A DNA stretch of 64,000 nt from Streptomyces sp. NBC_01439 (lineage in GTDB: Bacteria > Actinomycetota > Actinomycetes > Streptomycetales > Streptomycetaceae). Under the pieces are notes generated by a model, which saw only the letters and a program-made list of their open reading frames with translations, was not told where the DNA came from and did no database searches. Below, one piece after another: positions 51,801 to 60,075 of the stretch. The translations under genes and the position numbers were made by a program. The DNA lies in the NCBI RefSeq assembly GCF_036227605.1, contig NZ_CP109487.1, forward strand, positions 7,737,001-7,801,000, written 5' to 3'. How positions within the stretch are numbered: the stretch's first letter is position 1; every line of letters begins with the position of its first letter.

Positions 51801-52908
51801 CGTACGCCGGGAACGTCCAGTCCTCCTTGATCAGGGCGGCGACGGTCTTGTACGTGTCCGATCCGAAGCCGAGTTTGTCCCGGTTCTTGCCGTCAGGGTT
51901 GTACGGGATGCGAGTGGTGTCGTACTTCTGCCGCAGGGTCTTGACATCGGGGAGCCCGGATGCCTCGAACAGCTCGTCGCCGAAGCCTTCGTCGATGATC
52001 GGCAGGGTCTGCGTCAGCGGACTGCCTTCGTCGTCGTCCATGACCTCGCCGGCGTAATAGGCGAGGTTGCCCTCCTCATCGATGACGTCCTTCTCGGCGC
52101 GCTGGGCGACCTCGACGGTGCCCAGACCCTTCTGCCTGAGCATCATGTGGCTGAGCATCGAGCTGACCTGCACGCTCGAGTGAGCGCCGGCGTCGGGGAA
52201 CCAGTCGTAGTTCTGCTGGATCTCTTCCGGCAGAGCGATGTGCTGGTCGTTCTGGTACTGGTTGATGTCGCTCGTGGTGTTCATCAGGTTCGCCGCGGCG
52301 ACCCTCCGCGAGAACCACGTGCCGATGATGAGGGCGACCATCAGACCCGAGCCGAGCGTGATGAAGAGCTTGAACCCCGAGACGTCGGCCAGCTGCTCTC
52401 CGACCGTCGTCGCGCTCTTCTCGGGCTCAGCCGGCCTGCCGGCGCTGAGCTCGTCGTCCTTTGCCGCGGTGTACCAGATGGGCACCGGAACAGCCTCAGC
52501 GCTGGGGTAACACTTCGCCTTCACGTCCGGGTTGCCGTCCTTGGTCAGGGGCCGGTAACACTTCACGACCGAGCCGCCCGCACCCGTCGCGGTGTCCTGA
52601 ACGTAGTACGCACTCGGCTTGCCGCTGCCGCTGCCGGACACGCTCGAGCCCACGGACACGCTCACCGACAGCACCGCCGCGGCGATGAGCGAGTAGAAGA
52701 CCCAGGCAACGACCGTCACCAGCACTCCGGCGATCACCGCGACGACGGTGCCCGGTCTGGTCGACCTCAGGGTCAGGAACTTGCTGCGGTCCAACTGCTG
52801 GTTGTCGTAGACGTCTCGGTTCGTCAGCGTCTCGACGGGCGTCCGCGCCGAGATCTTCTCCCAGCTGCTCGCCTTCGGCCGTGCTGCCTTCCGCCTGTTC
52901 GTGGCCAT
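48862..52908 (-). CDS. VirD4/TraG-like type IV coupling protein
   Basis: A 1348-residue ATPase from ATG 52908 (AAGGA upstream; an ATG at 52938 is possible). Two membrane helices lie near the N-terminus (about residues 37-67, then around 150-170). The Walker A is AITRAGKGQTYI (Lys397), with VINDPKGELLVKNYVPLV shortly after, as in TraG/VirD4. The Walker B is RFMLDELGNLQSEGKG (Asp912-Glu913), followed by the Gln-rich LILQTLQQLRDVYG sensor region. A large insertion lies between the two Walker motifs, and a long C-terminal extension of about 250 residues is present, making the protein roughly twice the usual size. It would bring the relaxase-DNA complex to the secretion channel and pump DNA. It ends 160 bases before the polymerase-like gene. 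Confidence 0.9.
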   Translation of the reverse strand: MATNRRKAARPKASSWEKISARTPVETLTNRDVYDNQQLDRSKFLTLRSTRPGTVVAVIAGVLVTVVAWVFYSLIAAAVLSVSVSVGSSVSGSGSGKPSAYYVQDTATGAGGSVVKCYRPLTKDGNPDVKAKCYPSAEAVPVPIWYTAAKDDELSAGRPAEPEKSATTVGEQLADVSGFKLFITLGSGLMVALIIGTWFSRRVAAANLMNTTSDINQYQNDQHIALPEEIQQNYDWFPDAGAHSSVQVSSMLSHMMLRQKGLGTVEVAQRAEKDVIDEEGNLAYYAGEVMDDDEGSPLTQTLPIIDEGFGDELFEASGLPDVKTLRQKYDTTRIPYNPDGKNRDKLGFGSDTYKTVAALIKEDWTFPAYEVQRPAGAYVVDTAPVNTMVLAITRAGKGQTYIEPVIDMWSREKKPSNMVINDPKGELLVKNYVPLVTRGFEPVQFNLINSMKTDIYNPLGLAADAAREGNFTKCALYVENIAGIFFPLDAGEDPVWPNAANNAFKRAAYGLIDFYLEEERELRSAAAALSMDPALLEQKLDDLWGKVTLYNCYQLFVQMSSKKIKNPEAELEKRVKAGEFENNGDALAEAQEKAAAQAFMWEGKADQDMLSLYFNASEELPRNNMRTLVGNTHNALRSMAGAEKMLASVYGIAITAMSFFTDPTISTLTSGKPSQNTDLAGLSFPRRLGVRFAPNYVKRDHLVGQQAVWSAYADPMFTKSLGEDFEHEEIVGREGWARYNFKGKFPDDEAWLKLELVNPQTKMLVRTFYFSFTKTHQVSLNGRHYVVEPVTGKKIVKNGVMRELKPVREGGTRDGKILSFQAGDTLYPDTRIDFSGGGNPEKVSYQARAITQKLSRYSESPKALFLVTPPHLMKYAKLILILVKQLFDVSADQAYMTKSNQKPLYRTRFMLDELGNLQSEGKGIDGFATMLSIGLGQEQQFTLILQTLQQLRDVYGESVDKIVQGNTSNIVFLKSTDDSMIETLEKMSGKTHRSYRDSKQISQDLDKVIGGKTEGRVSYTMSTKEEPLISYNDMAFLSPRNSIVFRAGDAPIWNRNQTILPMSFRLLGNTIKHPGHTYSLQTIPTLSSAMDFDVRMNQPDFVKMLEKRMRQAVKAADAKAQYKEIYGYQEVDVERLDPDVYADEVMEVITTMTTVDKGQDPNAPVVVDPDEYEGMSMFDEDQFIENVEVGVAVAESQAVSVERQRLLYAEGTISKEMLVNPDGSAKVKSLDIEIGEAYKSAQTELEQDREHFSVGGDGELRSADGSQTYISQIRSDAYANAARRINGHVNGKDSRVFAEEDVTEEDLKSLATVKVYSAFYQYLASLPSWEVLADGRFDRAMAIEMNSK

Positions 52909-53044
52909 CGTGATTCCTTGCTCTCGAGCCTCGCTCATTTCGCTGTCCCGCCGTCCAGTGCGCCCGGCTGCGCAGACGACGACGGCGCATGGGGAACGCG
53001 CCCCATGCGCCGTCAGATCACCCCGTCGGTCCTGACCGGATCGC

Positions 53045-55102
53045 TCAACGGATCGAGACCACCCCGACGATGAAGCCGGCCACGCCCATCAGGAGCGAGA
53101 GCGTGACGATCAAGACGATGAGGATCTTGTTCGAGCGGCTCTGCATCTCGGAAGCCCGCGCCAGCTCGTTGGCGTAGGACTCCTTGTCGGCCTGCATCTC
53201 CGTCAGGCGTGCTTCGTACCGCTTGGCCACCGAATCCTCGACCATCGACAGCTGCTTGAGCAGGTCGGTGACCCGCGTCACCTGGGAGTTGGTCTTCTCC
53301 TTCTCCAGGTTGAGGTTGTGCTGCCAGTCGGCGTCCCGAGTCGTCATCTGCGCGATGGCGTCCTTGCGGTTGCGTTCGAGCTCGTCCTCCATACGGCGGA
53401 TCCGGTCGGCGTGCTCAGAGCGCACCGACTCCAGGAGGTCCCGCTGTTCCCGGCGCAGGATGCCGATCTCGTCCGTGGTCCGCTGCTGCTCGGCCAGCGC
53501 CTCGAACTGGGCGATGTCGGCCTTGCGGTTGTCGTCGACGATTCGCTGGATCTCGGACTTCCACTGCCTCAGACGCTCTTCCTCGGCCGCCAGGTACTCC
53601 GACTGCCGCTCGGCCAGCACCTCGAATATCCGCGTCTGCCCGGTCTGCATCTTCAGCGTTGCGTCCGACCGCCGGACCCGCAGGATTTCCTGCTGGTTGT
53701 GCGCGTGGGTGTCCTCGATGTCCCGCTCGATCTCGGCGGTGGAGTCAATCTGCTCGCGCTCCATCCGCGAGCGGTTGCGCTCCTTGTACTGCAGCTCCGC
53801 CGAGAGCGCCGCCTGCTGGGCCACCTTGGTGGCCTGCGCCTCATAGTCCTTGGCGATCTCCGCCCGGCGGGCTCGGATCTTTTCCTCCCTCTCCGTCTGC
53901 CGCTGCTGGTGCTCAGCCTCAGCCGCGTCCTTCAACAGCTTGTACCGGGAGCCCTCGCGGTCGGTGGCCACCGCACGGATGACCTGCTCGGTGTGTGCCG
54001 ACATGAGGTTGACGTAGAGCGCACGCAGCTCGTCCTTGTGCGCGGAACGGAGCTGCATCAAGTCTGCGTTGGCCTGCCGGTTGAGCTGGGCGACCTGGTC
54101 CCCGAGCCACTCGGTCGCTCCCTCGGGCACGGCGATCTGTACGACCGGTGCGCCGATGGCGAAGGTCGCGTTGAACTCATCGAGCCGGACGTCCAGGTCC
54201 AGTTCCTCGGAGAGGAACCGGCGGGCGATGACGTCGCGCACCTGGGCCTGATCCGCCAGCAGCACAGCGTCTCCGGCCTCCTGGTGGTCGCCTTCGATGC
54301 CGTAGCCGGCGTCGGTCTCGTCGAAGCCCTCGTAGCCGGTCACCTCGTCGCCGTCGTAGTCCGGCTCTGGCTCGACCGAAGCGGTGCCCACGTCGTCCCC
54401 GTCGAACACGGGTGCGTCCACCCCTTCACCGTCGTCGACGACGTCGCTGAAACGCGGCTCGTCGTCCAGGCCCTCGCCAGCCCCCTCGTCACCGGGGATC
54501 TCATCGAAGATCGCATCCCCCTCGTCCTCCCAGAAGACCGCCGGGGCGGGGACAGCGGTCCCGGCCTCGGCGACCAGGCCGCTGTGCTCTTCCCACGCCT
54601 TCTTGCCCACGGCTTCTTCGAGGCTCGTGGTACCTGCAGCGACAAAACGCGCCTGTGCGAAGGTCGCATCGTTCACCAGATCGACGAGCAGATCGCCGCC
54701 GGGCTTCTGCCACACGACGGCCCAGGCGTAGGTGGCGCCGGTGAGCAGCGAGTACTCCTCCATGCGCGCGAGGGTCTCGTCGGTGGGGATGATGCCGAAG
54801 ACCTCCTCTTCGATCATCTCTGCCGTGGCCACCGTGCGGATCTGGTCGGAGCTGATGAGCTCGATGATCGAGCCCTTCGCCTCGTCCCGGCCGTGCCGCA
54901 TGCTCAAGCCGCCGATCTCGTCGGCAGCAAGCACGAGCATCACCCAGGCCGTGCCGCTGGGAAAGACGAACGGAGTGTTCGACCGCAGCAACTCGACCGC
55001 TGCCGGGATCGCCGTCTCCCTCACCACGGAGGCCAGAAGCTCGTGGGGCTTCTTCTTCCGTTCCTTCTTCTGGCGGACCGCCGCCGTTCCCAGAATGCCC
55101 AT
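53045..55102 (-). CDS. Tail-anchored coiled-coil protein
   Basis: A 685-residue protein from ATG 55102 (a frame opens earlier, but MGILGTAAVRQKKERKKK is the natural start). The N-terminal 190 residues look globular (FVFPSGTAWVMLVLAADEIG, YAWAVVWQKPGGDLLVDLV). A 120-residue very acidic linker follows, then about 350 residues of continuous coiled coil. The protein ends in one membrane helix (KILIVLIVTLSLLMGVAGFI) with almost nothing after it, so it is tail-anchored with the bulk in the cytoplasm. The position between the AAA+ ATPase and the coupling protein suggests a scaffold that links substrate-handling factors to the membrane channel. Family not recognised. Confidence 0.7.
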   Translation of the reverse strand: MGILGTAAVRQKKERKKKPHELLASVVRETAIPAAVELLRSNTPFVFPSGTAWVMLVLAADEIGGLSMRHGRDEAKGSIIELISSDQIRTVATAEMIEEEVFGIIPTDETLARMEEYSLLTGATYAWAVVWQKPGGDLLVDLVNDATFAQARFVAAGTTSLEEAVGKKAWEEHSGLVAEAGTAVPAPAVFWEDEGDAIFDEIPGDEGAGEGLDDEPRFSDVVDDGEGVDAPVFDGDDVGTASVEPEPDYDGDEVTGYEGFDETDAGYGIEGDHQEAGDAVLLADQAQVRDVIARRFLSEELDLDVRLDEFNATFAIGAPVVQIAVPEGATEWLGDQVAQLNRQANADLMQLRSAHKDELRALYVNLMSAHTEQVIRAVATDREGSRYKLLKDAAEAEHQQRQTEREEKIRARRAEIAKDYEAQATKVAQQAALSAELQYKERNRSRMEREQIDSTAEIERDIEDTHAHNQQEILRVRRSDATLKMQTGQTRIFEVLAERQSEYLAAEEERLRQWKSEIQRIVDDNRKADIAQFEALAEQQRTTDEIGILRREQRDLLESVRSEHADRIRRMEDELERNRKDAIAQMTTRDADWQHNLNLEKEKTNSQVTRVTDLLKQLSMVEDSVAKRYEARLTEMQADKESYANELARASEMQSRSNKILIVLIVTLSLLMGVAGFIVGVVSIR

Positions 55103-55178
55103 TGATGCCGATCCCCTCGCCAAAAGAACACAGTCCGCCTGGTTTATGAGCATCCTATCGTCGTCTTGTCAGAGTAGG

Positions 55179-55217
55179 CAACTACAAGACCTCGAAGGGC
55201 TATCGACTCGTTAGTCG
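55179..55217 (-). promoter_or_regulatory. Backbone upstream motif before the coiled-coil gene
   Basis: On the minus strand CGACTA (55212-55217, one mismatch), GATAG (55200-55204) and AGTTG (55179-55183) occur in order. Another GATAG lies at 55155-55159. Confidence 0.45.
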
Positions 55218-55243
55218 ACTGGGTCCTGCCTGCCTTGACCGAC

Positions 55244-57010
55244 TCATCGCACCGCACTGACCTCGATGTGGGCATCGGAACTCAGCAGGTTTTTGTCGTC
55301 GCTGACCAAGTCGCCGACGACGTCAATGCGGATCCGTCGCTCTGAGGGGTGCTCGTTGAGGAAGGTCGCCACAGCGGTGGTGACCTCGTCGGTCAGTTTC
55401 GCCATGGCCGCACGCGCGCCGCCGGCATCGGAGTCGGTGTCACCCTTGTCCTCGATGAGGTACTGCAGGACCCTCGCATCGACGTCGACCCGCACGTTGT
55501 GCTTGATGAACACCTCCTGCACCATCTGCCGCAGCTTCTTTCGCACGATCTTCTGCTGCGTCGGCAGCGACAGCGGCTGGAAGGGTACGATCGCGTCGAT
55601 GCGGCCCAGCAGCTCGGGCGGGAACCGGTTGTCGCCCGTCGTCGAGGAGATGGAGCGGCGGATCAGCTTCTCGTACTCCATCAGCTGTTTGCCCGAGCCG
55701 GTGTCGTCGGCGGCGTACTGCGAGATGCTCTTGTAGATCTCCGTGCCGGCGTTCGTCGTCAGGACGATGTATGTGTTGAGGAAGCTCACTTCGCGGTTGT
55801 TGTCGTCGTTGAGCCGGCCGTCGTCGAGCACCTGCAGTAGCACGCGCGTGACCATCGCCGAGGCCTTCTCGACCTCGTCGAAGAGCAGTACGGCGTGGGA
55901 GAGGTCCCATACCCGCTTGGTGAGTTCGGAGCGGAAGGCCGCGAATGACGAGTCCTCGGCGTACTCCGTCATGTCGAAACGGATCAGGTGCCGCTGGTCA
56001 TCGCCGAACAGCAGCTTCGCCAGCTGCTTGGTGAGTTCGGTCTTGCCGACACCGGTGGAGCCCGTGAACAGCAGGCTCGCCATCGGCTTACCCTTGTCGT
56101 TGAGGTCCGCCACCGCCAGCTGCAGGCGACGTGCCACCGCGCTGGTCGCCCAGTCCTGGCTGAACACCTTCTCGTCCAGCTGCTTCTTGATCTTCGCGCC
56201 GTCGACCTTGAAGGCCACGTTGACGTTCAGGGTCTCCATGAGCACGTCCGAGAGCAGGTCCCGGTCCATCGGCCGGTGCGTCAGGCGAGACCAGCCGACC
56301 ATGGAGTCGAGCACGAGGATCGACTTGCGCGGTTGAGCGCTGGCCGGCATGTAGCGCTGGGTGTACTCGTAGATCTGCCGGAAGATGTGGTCGTCGTAGA
56401 ACTCGTCGGCCACCCCGTATCGTTCGGCCATGCCCTGCAGGATCTTGATGGTCGTCGACTGGTCGGGAGGGTTCAGGTTGATGCGTTGCAGTCGCTCGAC
56501 GAGCGGCTGGTTCGGCGAGATGTGCTTGTGGAACTCCTCGTAGGTTGTCGCCGCGATGATCCTGATGCCGCGGGTTCCCGATGCGGCGAGGACCGGCTTG
56601 ATCGCCTCGACGGCGGCGTCGGAGAGCTGAACCACCTGATGGAACTCGTCGATGAAGAGGATCAGTTCGTGCTTCTCGTTCCTGACGAAGTCCTCGGCCT
56701 CGTCGAAGAAGCCCTTGAGAACCGCGGCCATGTTCTCGGCGGTGCCCGCCTCGGAGATCATGCGCGCTGGGTCCACCTCCAGGTAGAGGCGGTCCTTGTC
56801 CACCAGCATCGTGGCCTGGACCAGGGCCGTCTTGCCCGTGCCGGCCTCGGCCAACAGGAGCGCGTTGCACAGCTCGGGACGGCTCATCGAGGCCAGCAGC
56901 TGTGTCGTCTCGTGCTCGCGGCCGACGATGTCGCGCTCGGCCTTCTTCAGTGGCTCCGAGAGCTTGGACAGGAGCCGGTAGCGCTCGTTGAGCTGCACCT
57001 CTTGAAACAT
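55244..57010 (-). CDS. ClpB/ClpA-like double AAA+ ATPase without N- and M-domains
   Basis: A 588-residue protein from ATG 57010. The first AAA+ module has Walker A LAEAGTGKT (Lys60) and Walker B LILFIDEFHQV. The second has Walker A FTGSTGVGKTELT (Lys323), Walker B VLLFDEVEKA, then ELLGRIDAIVPFQPLSLPTQ as in ClpB. This is the Hsp100 disaggregase/unfoldase arrangement, but the Clp N-terminal domain and the middle coiled-coil domain are missing (ClpB has about 860 residues). It could unfold the relaxase or other passenger proteins for export, or remodel the relaxosome. It is transcribed from its own upstream motif, followed by the coiled-coil and coupling-protein genes. Confidence 0.85.
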   Translation of the reverse strand: MFQEVQLNERYRLLSKLSEPLKKAERDIVGREHETTQLLASMSRPELCNALLLAEAGTGKTALVQATMLVDKDRLYLEVDPARMISEAGTAENMAAVLKGFFDEAEDFVRNEKHELILFIDEFHQVVQLSDAAVEAIKPVLAASGTRGIRIIAATTYEEFHKHISPNQPLVERLQRINLNPPDQSTTIKILQGMAERYGVADEFYDDHIFRQIYEYTQRYMPASAQPRKSILVLDSMVGWSRLTHRPMDRDLLSDVLMETLNVNVAFKVDGAKIKKQLDEKVFSQDWATSAVARRLQLAVADLNDKGKPMASLLFTGSTGVGKTELTKQLAKLLFGDDQRHLIRFDMTEYAEDSSFAAFRSELTKRVWDLSHAVLLFDEVEKASAMVTRVLLQVLDDGRLNDDNNREVSFLNTYIVLTTNAGTEIYKSISQYAADDTGSGKQLMEYEKLIRRSISSTTGDNRFPPELLGRIDAIVPFQPLSLPTQQKIVRKKLRQMVQEVFIKHNVRVDVDARVLQYLIEDKGDTDSDAGGARAAMAKLTDEVTTAVATFLNEHPSERRIRIDVVGDLVSDDKNLLSSDAHIEVSAVR

Positions 57011-57044
57011 GCCACACAAGACCTCTCGACAGGACTGATGATTC

Positions 57045-57089
57045 AACTGGAAAATCAGTCGAAACCTATCACGAGTCGCACTTGATAGG
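57045..57089 (-). promoter_or_regulatory. Backbone upstream motif with perfect inverted repeat before the AAA+ gene
   Basis: On the minus strand CGACTC (57073-57078), GATAG (57066-57070) and AGTTG (57045-57049). In addition CCTATCA (57065-57071) and TGATAGG (57083-57089) form a perfect 7-bp inverted repeat around the CGACTC element. This symmetric form looks like a dimeric protein's operator. Confidence 0.55.
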
Positions 57090-57379
57090 GCACTTGATGG
57101 GGGGTTGGAAGGGTTGTTGAGCGCATTCCGAGTCCTTTCGTTCTGCGCTCTGGTCGAGGGTTGCCCACCCGCTGCACTCGGGCTGGCTGTCCTTCGGCGC
57201 CTGGGGCTGCTCGGGCTGGTAGTCGAAACGCTCACTGGCTGGGCCTTGGATCGGAAGCCGGCGGCCGCGCGATCAGTGCTCTCGGTGGTGTGAGCTGACT
57301 GGCAGGTAGGCGCCCCGCGATAGCGCTCCAGCGAAGCCGTCATGGCTCGTCGCCCCATCCCGCTCGTGTCCCGTGTAGC

Positions 57380-57415
57380 CGAAAGGCCCCTGGATGTCGT
57401 TCCAGGGGCCTTTCG
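57380..57415. terminator. Perfect 14-bp terminator hairpin downstream of the relaxase gene
   Basis: CGAAAGGCCCCTGG (57380-57393) pairs with CCAGGGGCCTTTCG (57402-57415). It follows the relaxase stop at 57444 on the minus strand. The 57090-57379 segment between this terminator and the AAA+ promoter holds no recognisable gene. Confidence 0.85.
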
Positions 57416-57443
57416 AGGGGTCAACTCGGCCTCGACCTTGGTC

Positions 57444-59981
57444 TCAGCCGACCGTCGGCTGGTCGACCTCGACCTCGGCTGCCTGCTCCCGCTCGATCTC
57501 GGGGGCCGAAGCCTGAGCCTGTGACTCCTTGGCCGCGGCCTGGGCATCGCGGGCTGCGCGCATGAAGGCGAACTGGTTGTCCAGCGTTTCGCTGTCGACC
57601 TTGAAGTCGGAGGCCTCGACGGACTTGGTGTTGACCACCGGGCCGGTGCCGTGCGTCGCGGGCACCACATTGCCCTTGAAGTCGTAGACGGTGCCGACCT
57701 CGTTGCCGTCCTTGTCCAGGATCGGCTCGGTGTTCGGCCCCGCGGCCTTGGCGATCTCGGTATCTACTGTGGTCACAGCCTGATCGACTCGGGCCTGGAC
57801 CCGCACGACGAGGCCGGCGTCCAGCGAGGAAGCCTTGGATTGCCGCATCCGCTCGGCCTGCCCGCGCCCGGCGCGCAGCTCCGCGATTCGGGAACGCAAC
57901 ACGAGCGAGCCGGATCCCTCGCCCGACTGCTGGGGCATCAGCTCCCGGGAGACCCGTGTCATCGCCGCGACATCGTTCACCGGCAGATCGGGAATTGCCT
58001 CTGCCTGACCGGACTGGTCCAGGTAGTCCATCGCCGCCAGCAGCAGCCGTCGGCGATCCCTGGCCGTCTCGACGAAGGCCTGGTGTGCGCGTTGCCCGAT
58101 TGCGACGTCGGTGACGAAGTCGTAGCCCAGGTGGTGTAGATCCAAGCCCTTGACCTCGTCGAAGTCATACGCGGCACTGACGACGACCTTGAAGTCCGTG
58201 CTGACCGCGTCGGTCTCCGTACTCGCCCGGTCCTCGGCGCTCGACCCCACGCGCAGCACCAGGCCGGAGGAAGCGAGATCGGCCCGGAGGCCGTCCAGCT
58301 TCTGGTCGTAGGACTGCTTCATCGTCCGAATGCGCGCGTCCAGCACCGCCAGGCCGCGCTTGCCCTCGGTCAGGAGCCTGCCGCCGGGCTGATCGTAGAT
58401 CGTCCGGCCCAGATTCTCGGCCTCCTCGGAGTCTTTCGTCCGCTGCAGAGAGGCATCCGCGCGCAGGGCCATGAGCGAGAGCAGCCGCTGGCCGTAAGCC
58501 GCCACGTCCTGCTGCTGCTCGTGCCACGCGCCTGCATCCCCGACGAAGGGTAGGAAGTGCCGGTACTTGCCCATCAGCCTCCAGTGGTAGTCCTCCTCGA
58601 AGCGATAGAAGTCGTAGAGCGGGCGCGAATCCTCGGCGGCAACACCGGCCTTGTCGGCCCGTTCCCACTGGTGAGCGAGATCGCGATAGACCTTGACCTT
58701 CTCCCGGTGATGCTGCAGACGTGAGGCGTAGCTGCGCAGCCGGAAGCCGAAGGAGACCAGATCGGCTTCCGTGTTCCCGTGGTCGACCTGACGATCTGCA
58801 GCCAGCGCTGCCATCTGCTGATAGTCCATCCCCATGACTTCGAGCATCGGCGTGCGCACGCGCAGTTCCGACTCCTGCATGGTTCGCAGCATCTGGTAGA
58901 TGCCGTTGACGGCGCGCTCCGTGATCTGCGTACGTCCCTGCTCGACCAGCTCCTGCCATTCCTCCGCGCTCAGGGACTCCTTCGCGCGGCGCTCGTTGGC
59001 GTGGTCGACGATGCGCCCCATGGCCTCCGGCATCGGGGACCCAGCACGTTCGAGCTGCTCCTTCACGAGCTCGGTCACCAGCTGGTTCGCCTTGCGCATG
59101 CGAGCGTCGTTCGAGCCGGCGCGCCACAGCGTTCGGTCCACAGGCAGGCAGGCGAGCAGAAACTGCGGCAGAGACTCGGCACGGATTCGCTCGTGCGCCC
59201 ACCGCTTGATGAAGGTGGTGACGTTGCGCCGCTCGTAGCCGACGGCGCTGGAGAGGTGAGCCACCGCCTGCTTCTCGTCGAGCCAGGCATCGACGCCGCG
59301 GCGGAGCCGGAACTTGTGCCGGTCCAGTAGCTTGCCCCGCTGTGTGCCGTTCTTCGTCACCTGGCCCCGGCCGCCGTCGACCATGGCCAGGTGGCAGTGC
59401 ACATGCTCGGTGTCGACCTGGATGACCCCCACGTACCGCAGGTCGTCGAAGCCGCTGGTGCCCGAGCTCATCCGCTCCAGGCCGTACATGATCGCCATGC
59501 GCAGCTTCATCTGATCGATGTGGCCGCGGTAGTCACCGCGGGCTTCGCAGTGGAAGTCATCGGCGACGATCTTTTGCTTCCGCAGGTACTCCTCGTCGAA
59601 GGACAGCACGGTCTTCAACACGGTGTGCCCCGCGTCGAAGTAGCGCTGGATGTCCTTGCTGGCCGCCTTGAGCTGTTCGTCCGAGAGCGAGACCGAGCCG
59701 TAGCCGAAAGCCACGCCGCCGTCGCCTTGGGCCTGGCGCATCTCGTGCTTCGTCGCACCCCGCGAGATGCCGACGCGCTCGACGGCGGACTCCCGCGCCG
59801 TGTAGCGCAGGATGAAGTCGTCGGTGCGCAGACGCTGGATCGGAGCCAGAGACTCCGTCGCCTGCGCGCGGGCCATGTACCGGGTGACGTAGTCGCCCGG
59901 CGTCGCGCCGCGCGATCCCTTGCCACCGGGCAGCGGCACGCTGAACTCGTTCACGATCACGATGTCCTGCTTCAGGCCCAT
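57444..59981 (-). CDS. HUH relaxase (MobP2/MOBP-like)
   Basis: An 845-residue protein from ATG 59981. The N-terminal 230 residues form the relaxase domain: an early strand IVIVNEFSVPL, then DYVTRYMAR (a candidate for the catalytic tyrosine, as in the YIxR-type start of MobP2 proteins), and the histidine triad HVHCHLAMVDGG with His193, His195 and His197 for metal binding. A long helical region of about 600 residues follows, without a recognised helicase or primase domain. The enzyme would nick oriT and lead the strand into the recipient. It is the fifth gene after the three single-span proteins and is closed by a terminator. The MobC-like protein at the other end of the window is its likely helper. 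Confidence 0.85.
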   Translation of the reverse strand: MGLKQDIVIVNEFSVPLPGGKGSRGATPGDYVTRYMARAQATESLAPIQRLRTDDFILRYTARESAVERVGISRGATKHEMRQAQGDGGVAFGYGSVSLSDEQLKAASKDIQRYFDAGHTVLKTVLSFDEEYLRKQKIVADDFHCEARGDYRGHIDQMKLRMAIMYGLERMSSGTSGFDDLRYVGVIQVDTEHVHCHLAMVDGGRGQVTKNGTQRGKLLDRHKFRLRRGVDAWLDEKQAVAHLSSAVGYERRNVTTFIKRWAHERIRAESLPQFLLACLPVDRTLWRAGSNDARMRKANQLVTELVKEQLERAGSPMPEAMGRIVDHANERRAKESLSAEEWQELVEQGRTQITERAVNGIYQMLRTMQESELRVRTPMLEVMGMDYQQMAALAADRQVDHGNTEADLVSFGFRLRSYASRLQHHREKVKVYRDLAHQWERADKAGVAAEDSRPLYDFYRFEEDYHWRLMGKYRHFLPFVGDAGAWHEQQQDVAAYGQRLLSLMALRADASLQRTKDSEEAENLGRTIYDQPGGRLLTEGKRGLAVLDARIRTMKQSYDQKLDGLRADLASSGLVLRVGSSAEDRASTETDAVSTDFKVVVSAAYDFDEVKGLDLHHLGYDFVTDVAIGQRAHQAFVETARDRRRLLLAAMDYLDQSGQAEAIPDLPVNDVAAMTRVSRELMPQQSGEGSGSLVLRSRIAELRAGRGQAERMRQSKASSLDAGLVVRVQARVDQAVTTVDTEIAKAAGPNTEPILDKDGNEVGTVYDFKGNVVPATHGTGPVVNTKSVEASDFKVDSETLDNQFAFMRAARDAQAAAKESQAQASAPEIEREQAAEVEVDQPTVG

Positions 59982-60075
59982 CGTCGCTCTCCTTCCCGTC
60001 TCGCTACCGATGCACTACGGCCCCGGCTGCTGTCCGCCAGCACCCGGGGCCGCGCACGTCATGCCTGATCCGTCC

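Noticed and set aside
49933..53073. A 1046-codon open frame on the plus strand opposite the coupling-protein gene
   Set aside because: It mirrors a gene with strong ATPase motifs on the other strand. In DNA this rich in GC, antisense frames stay open by chance. No domain is visible and there is no ribosome site.
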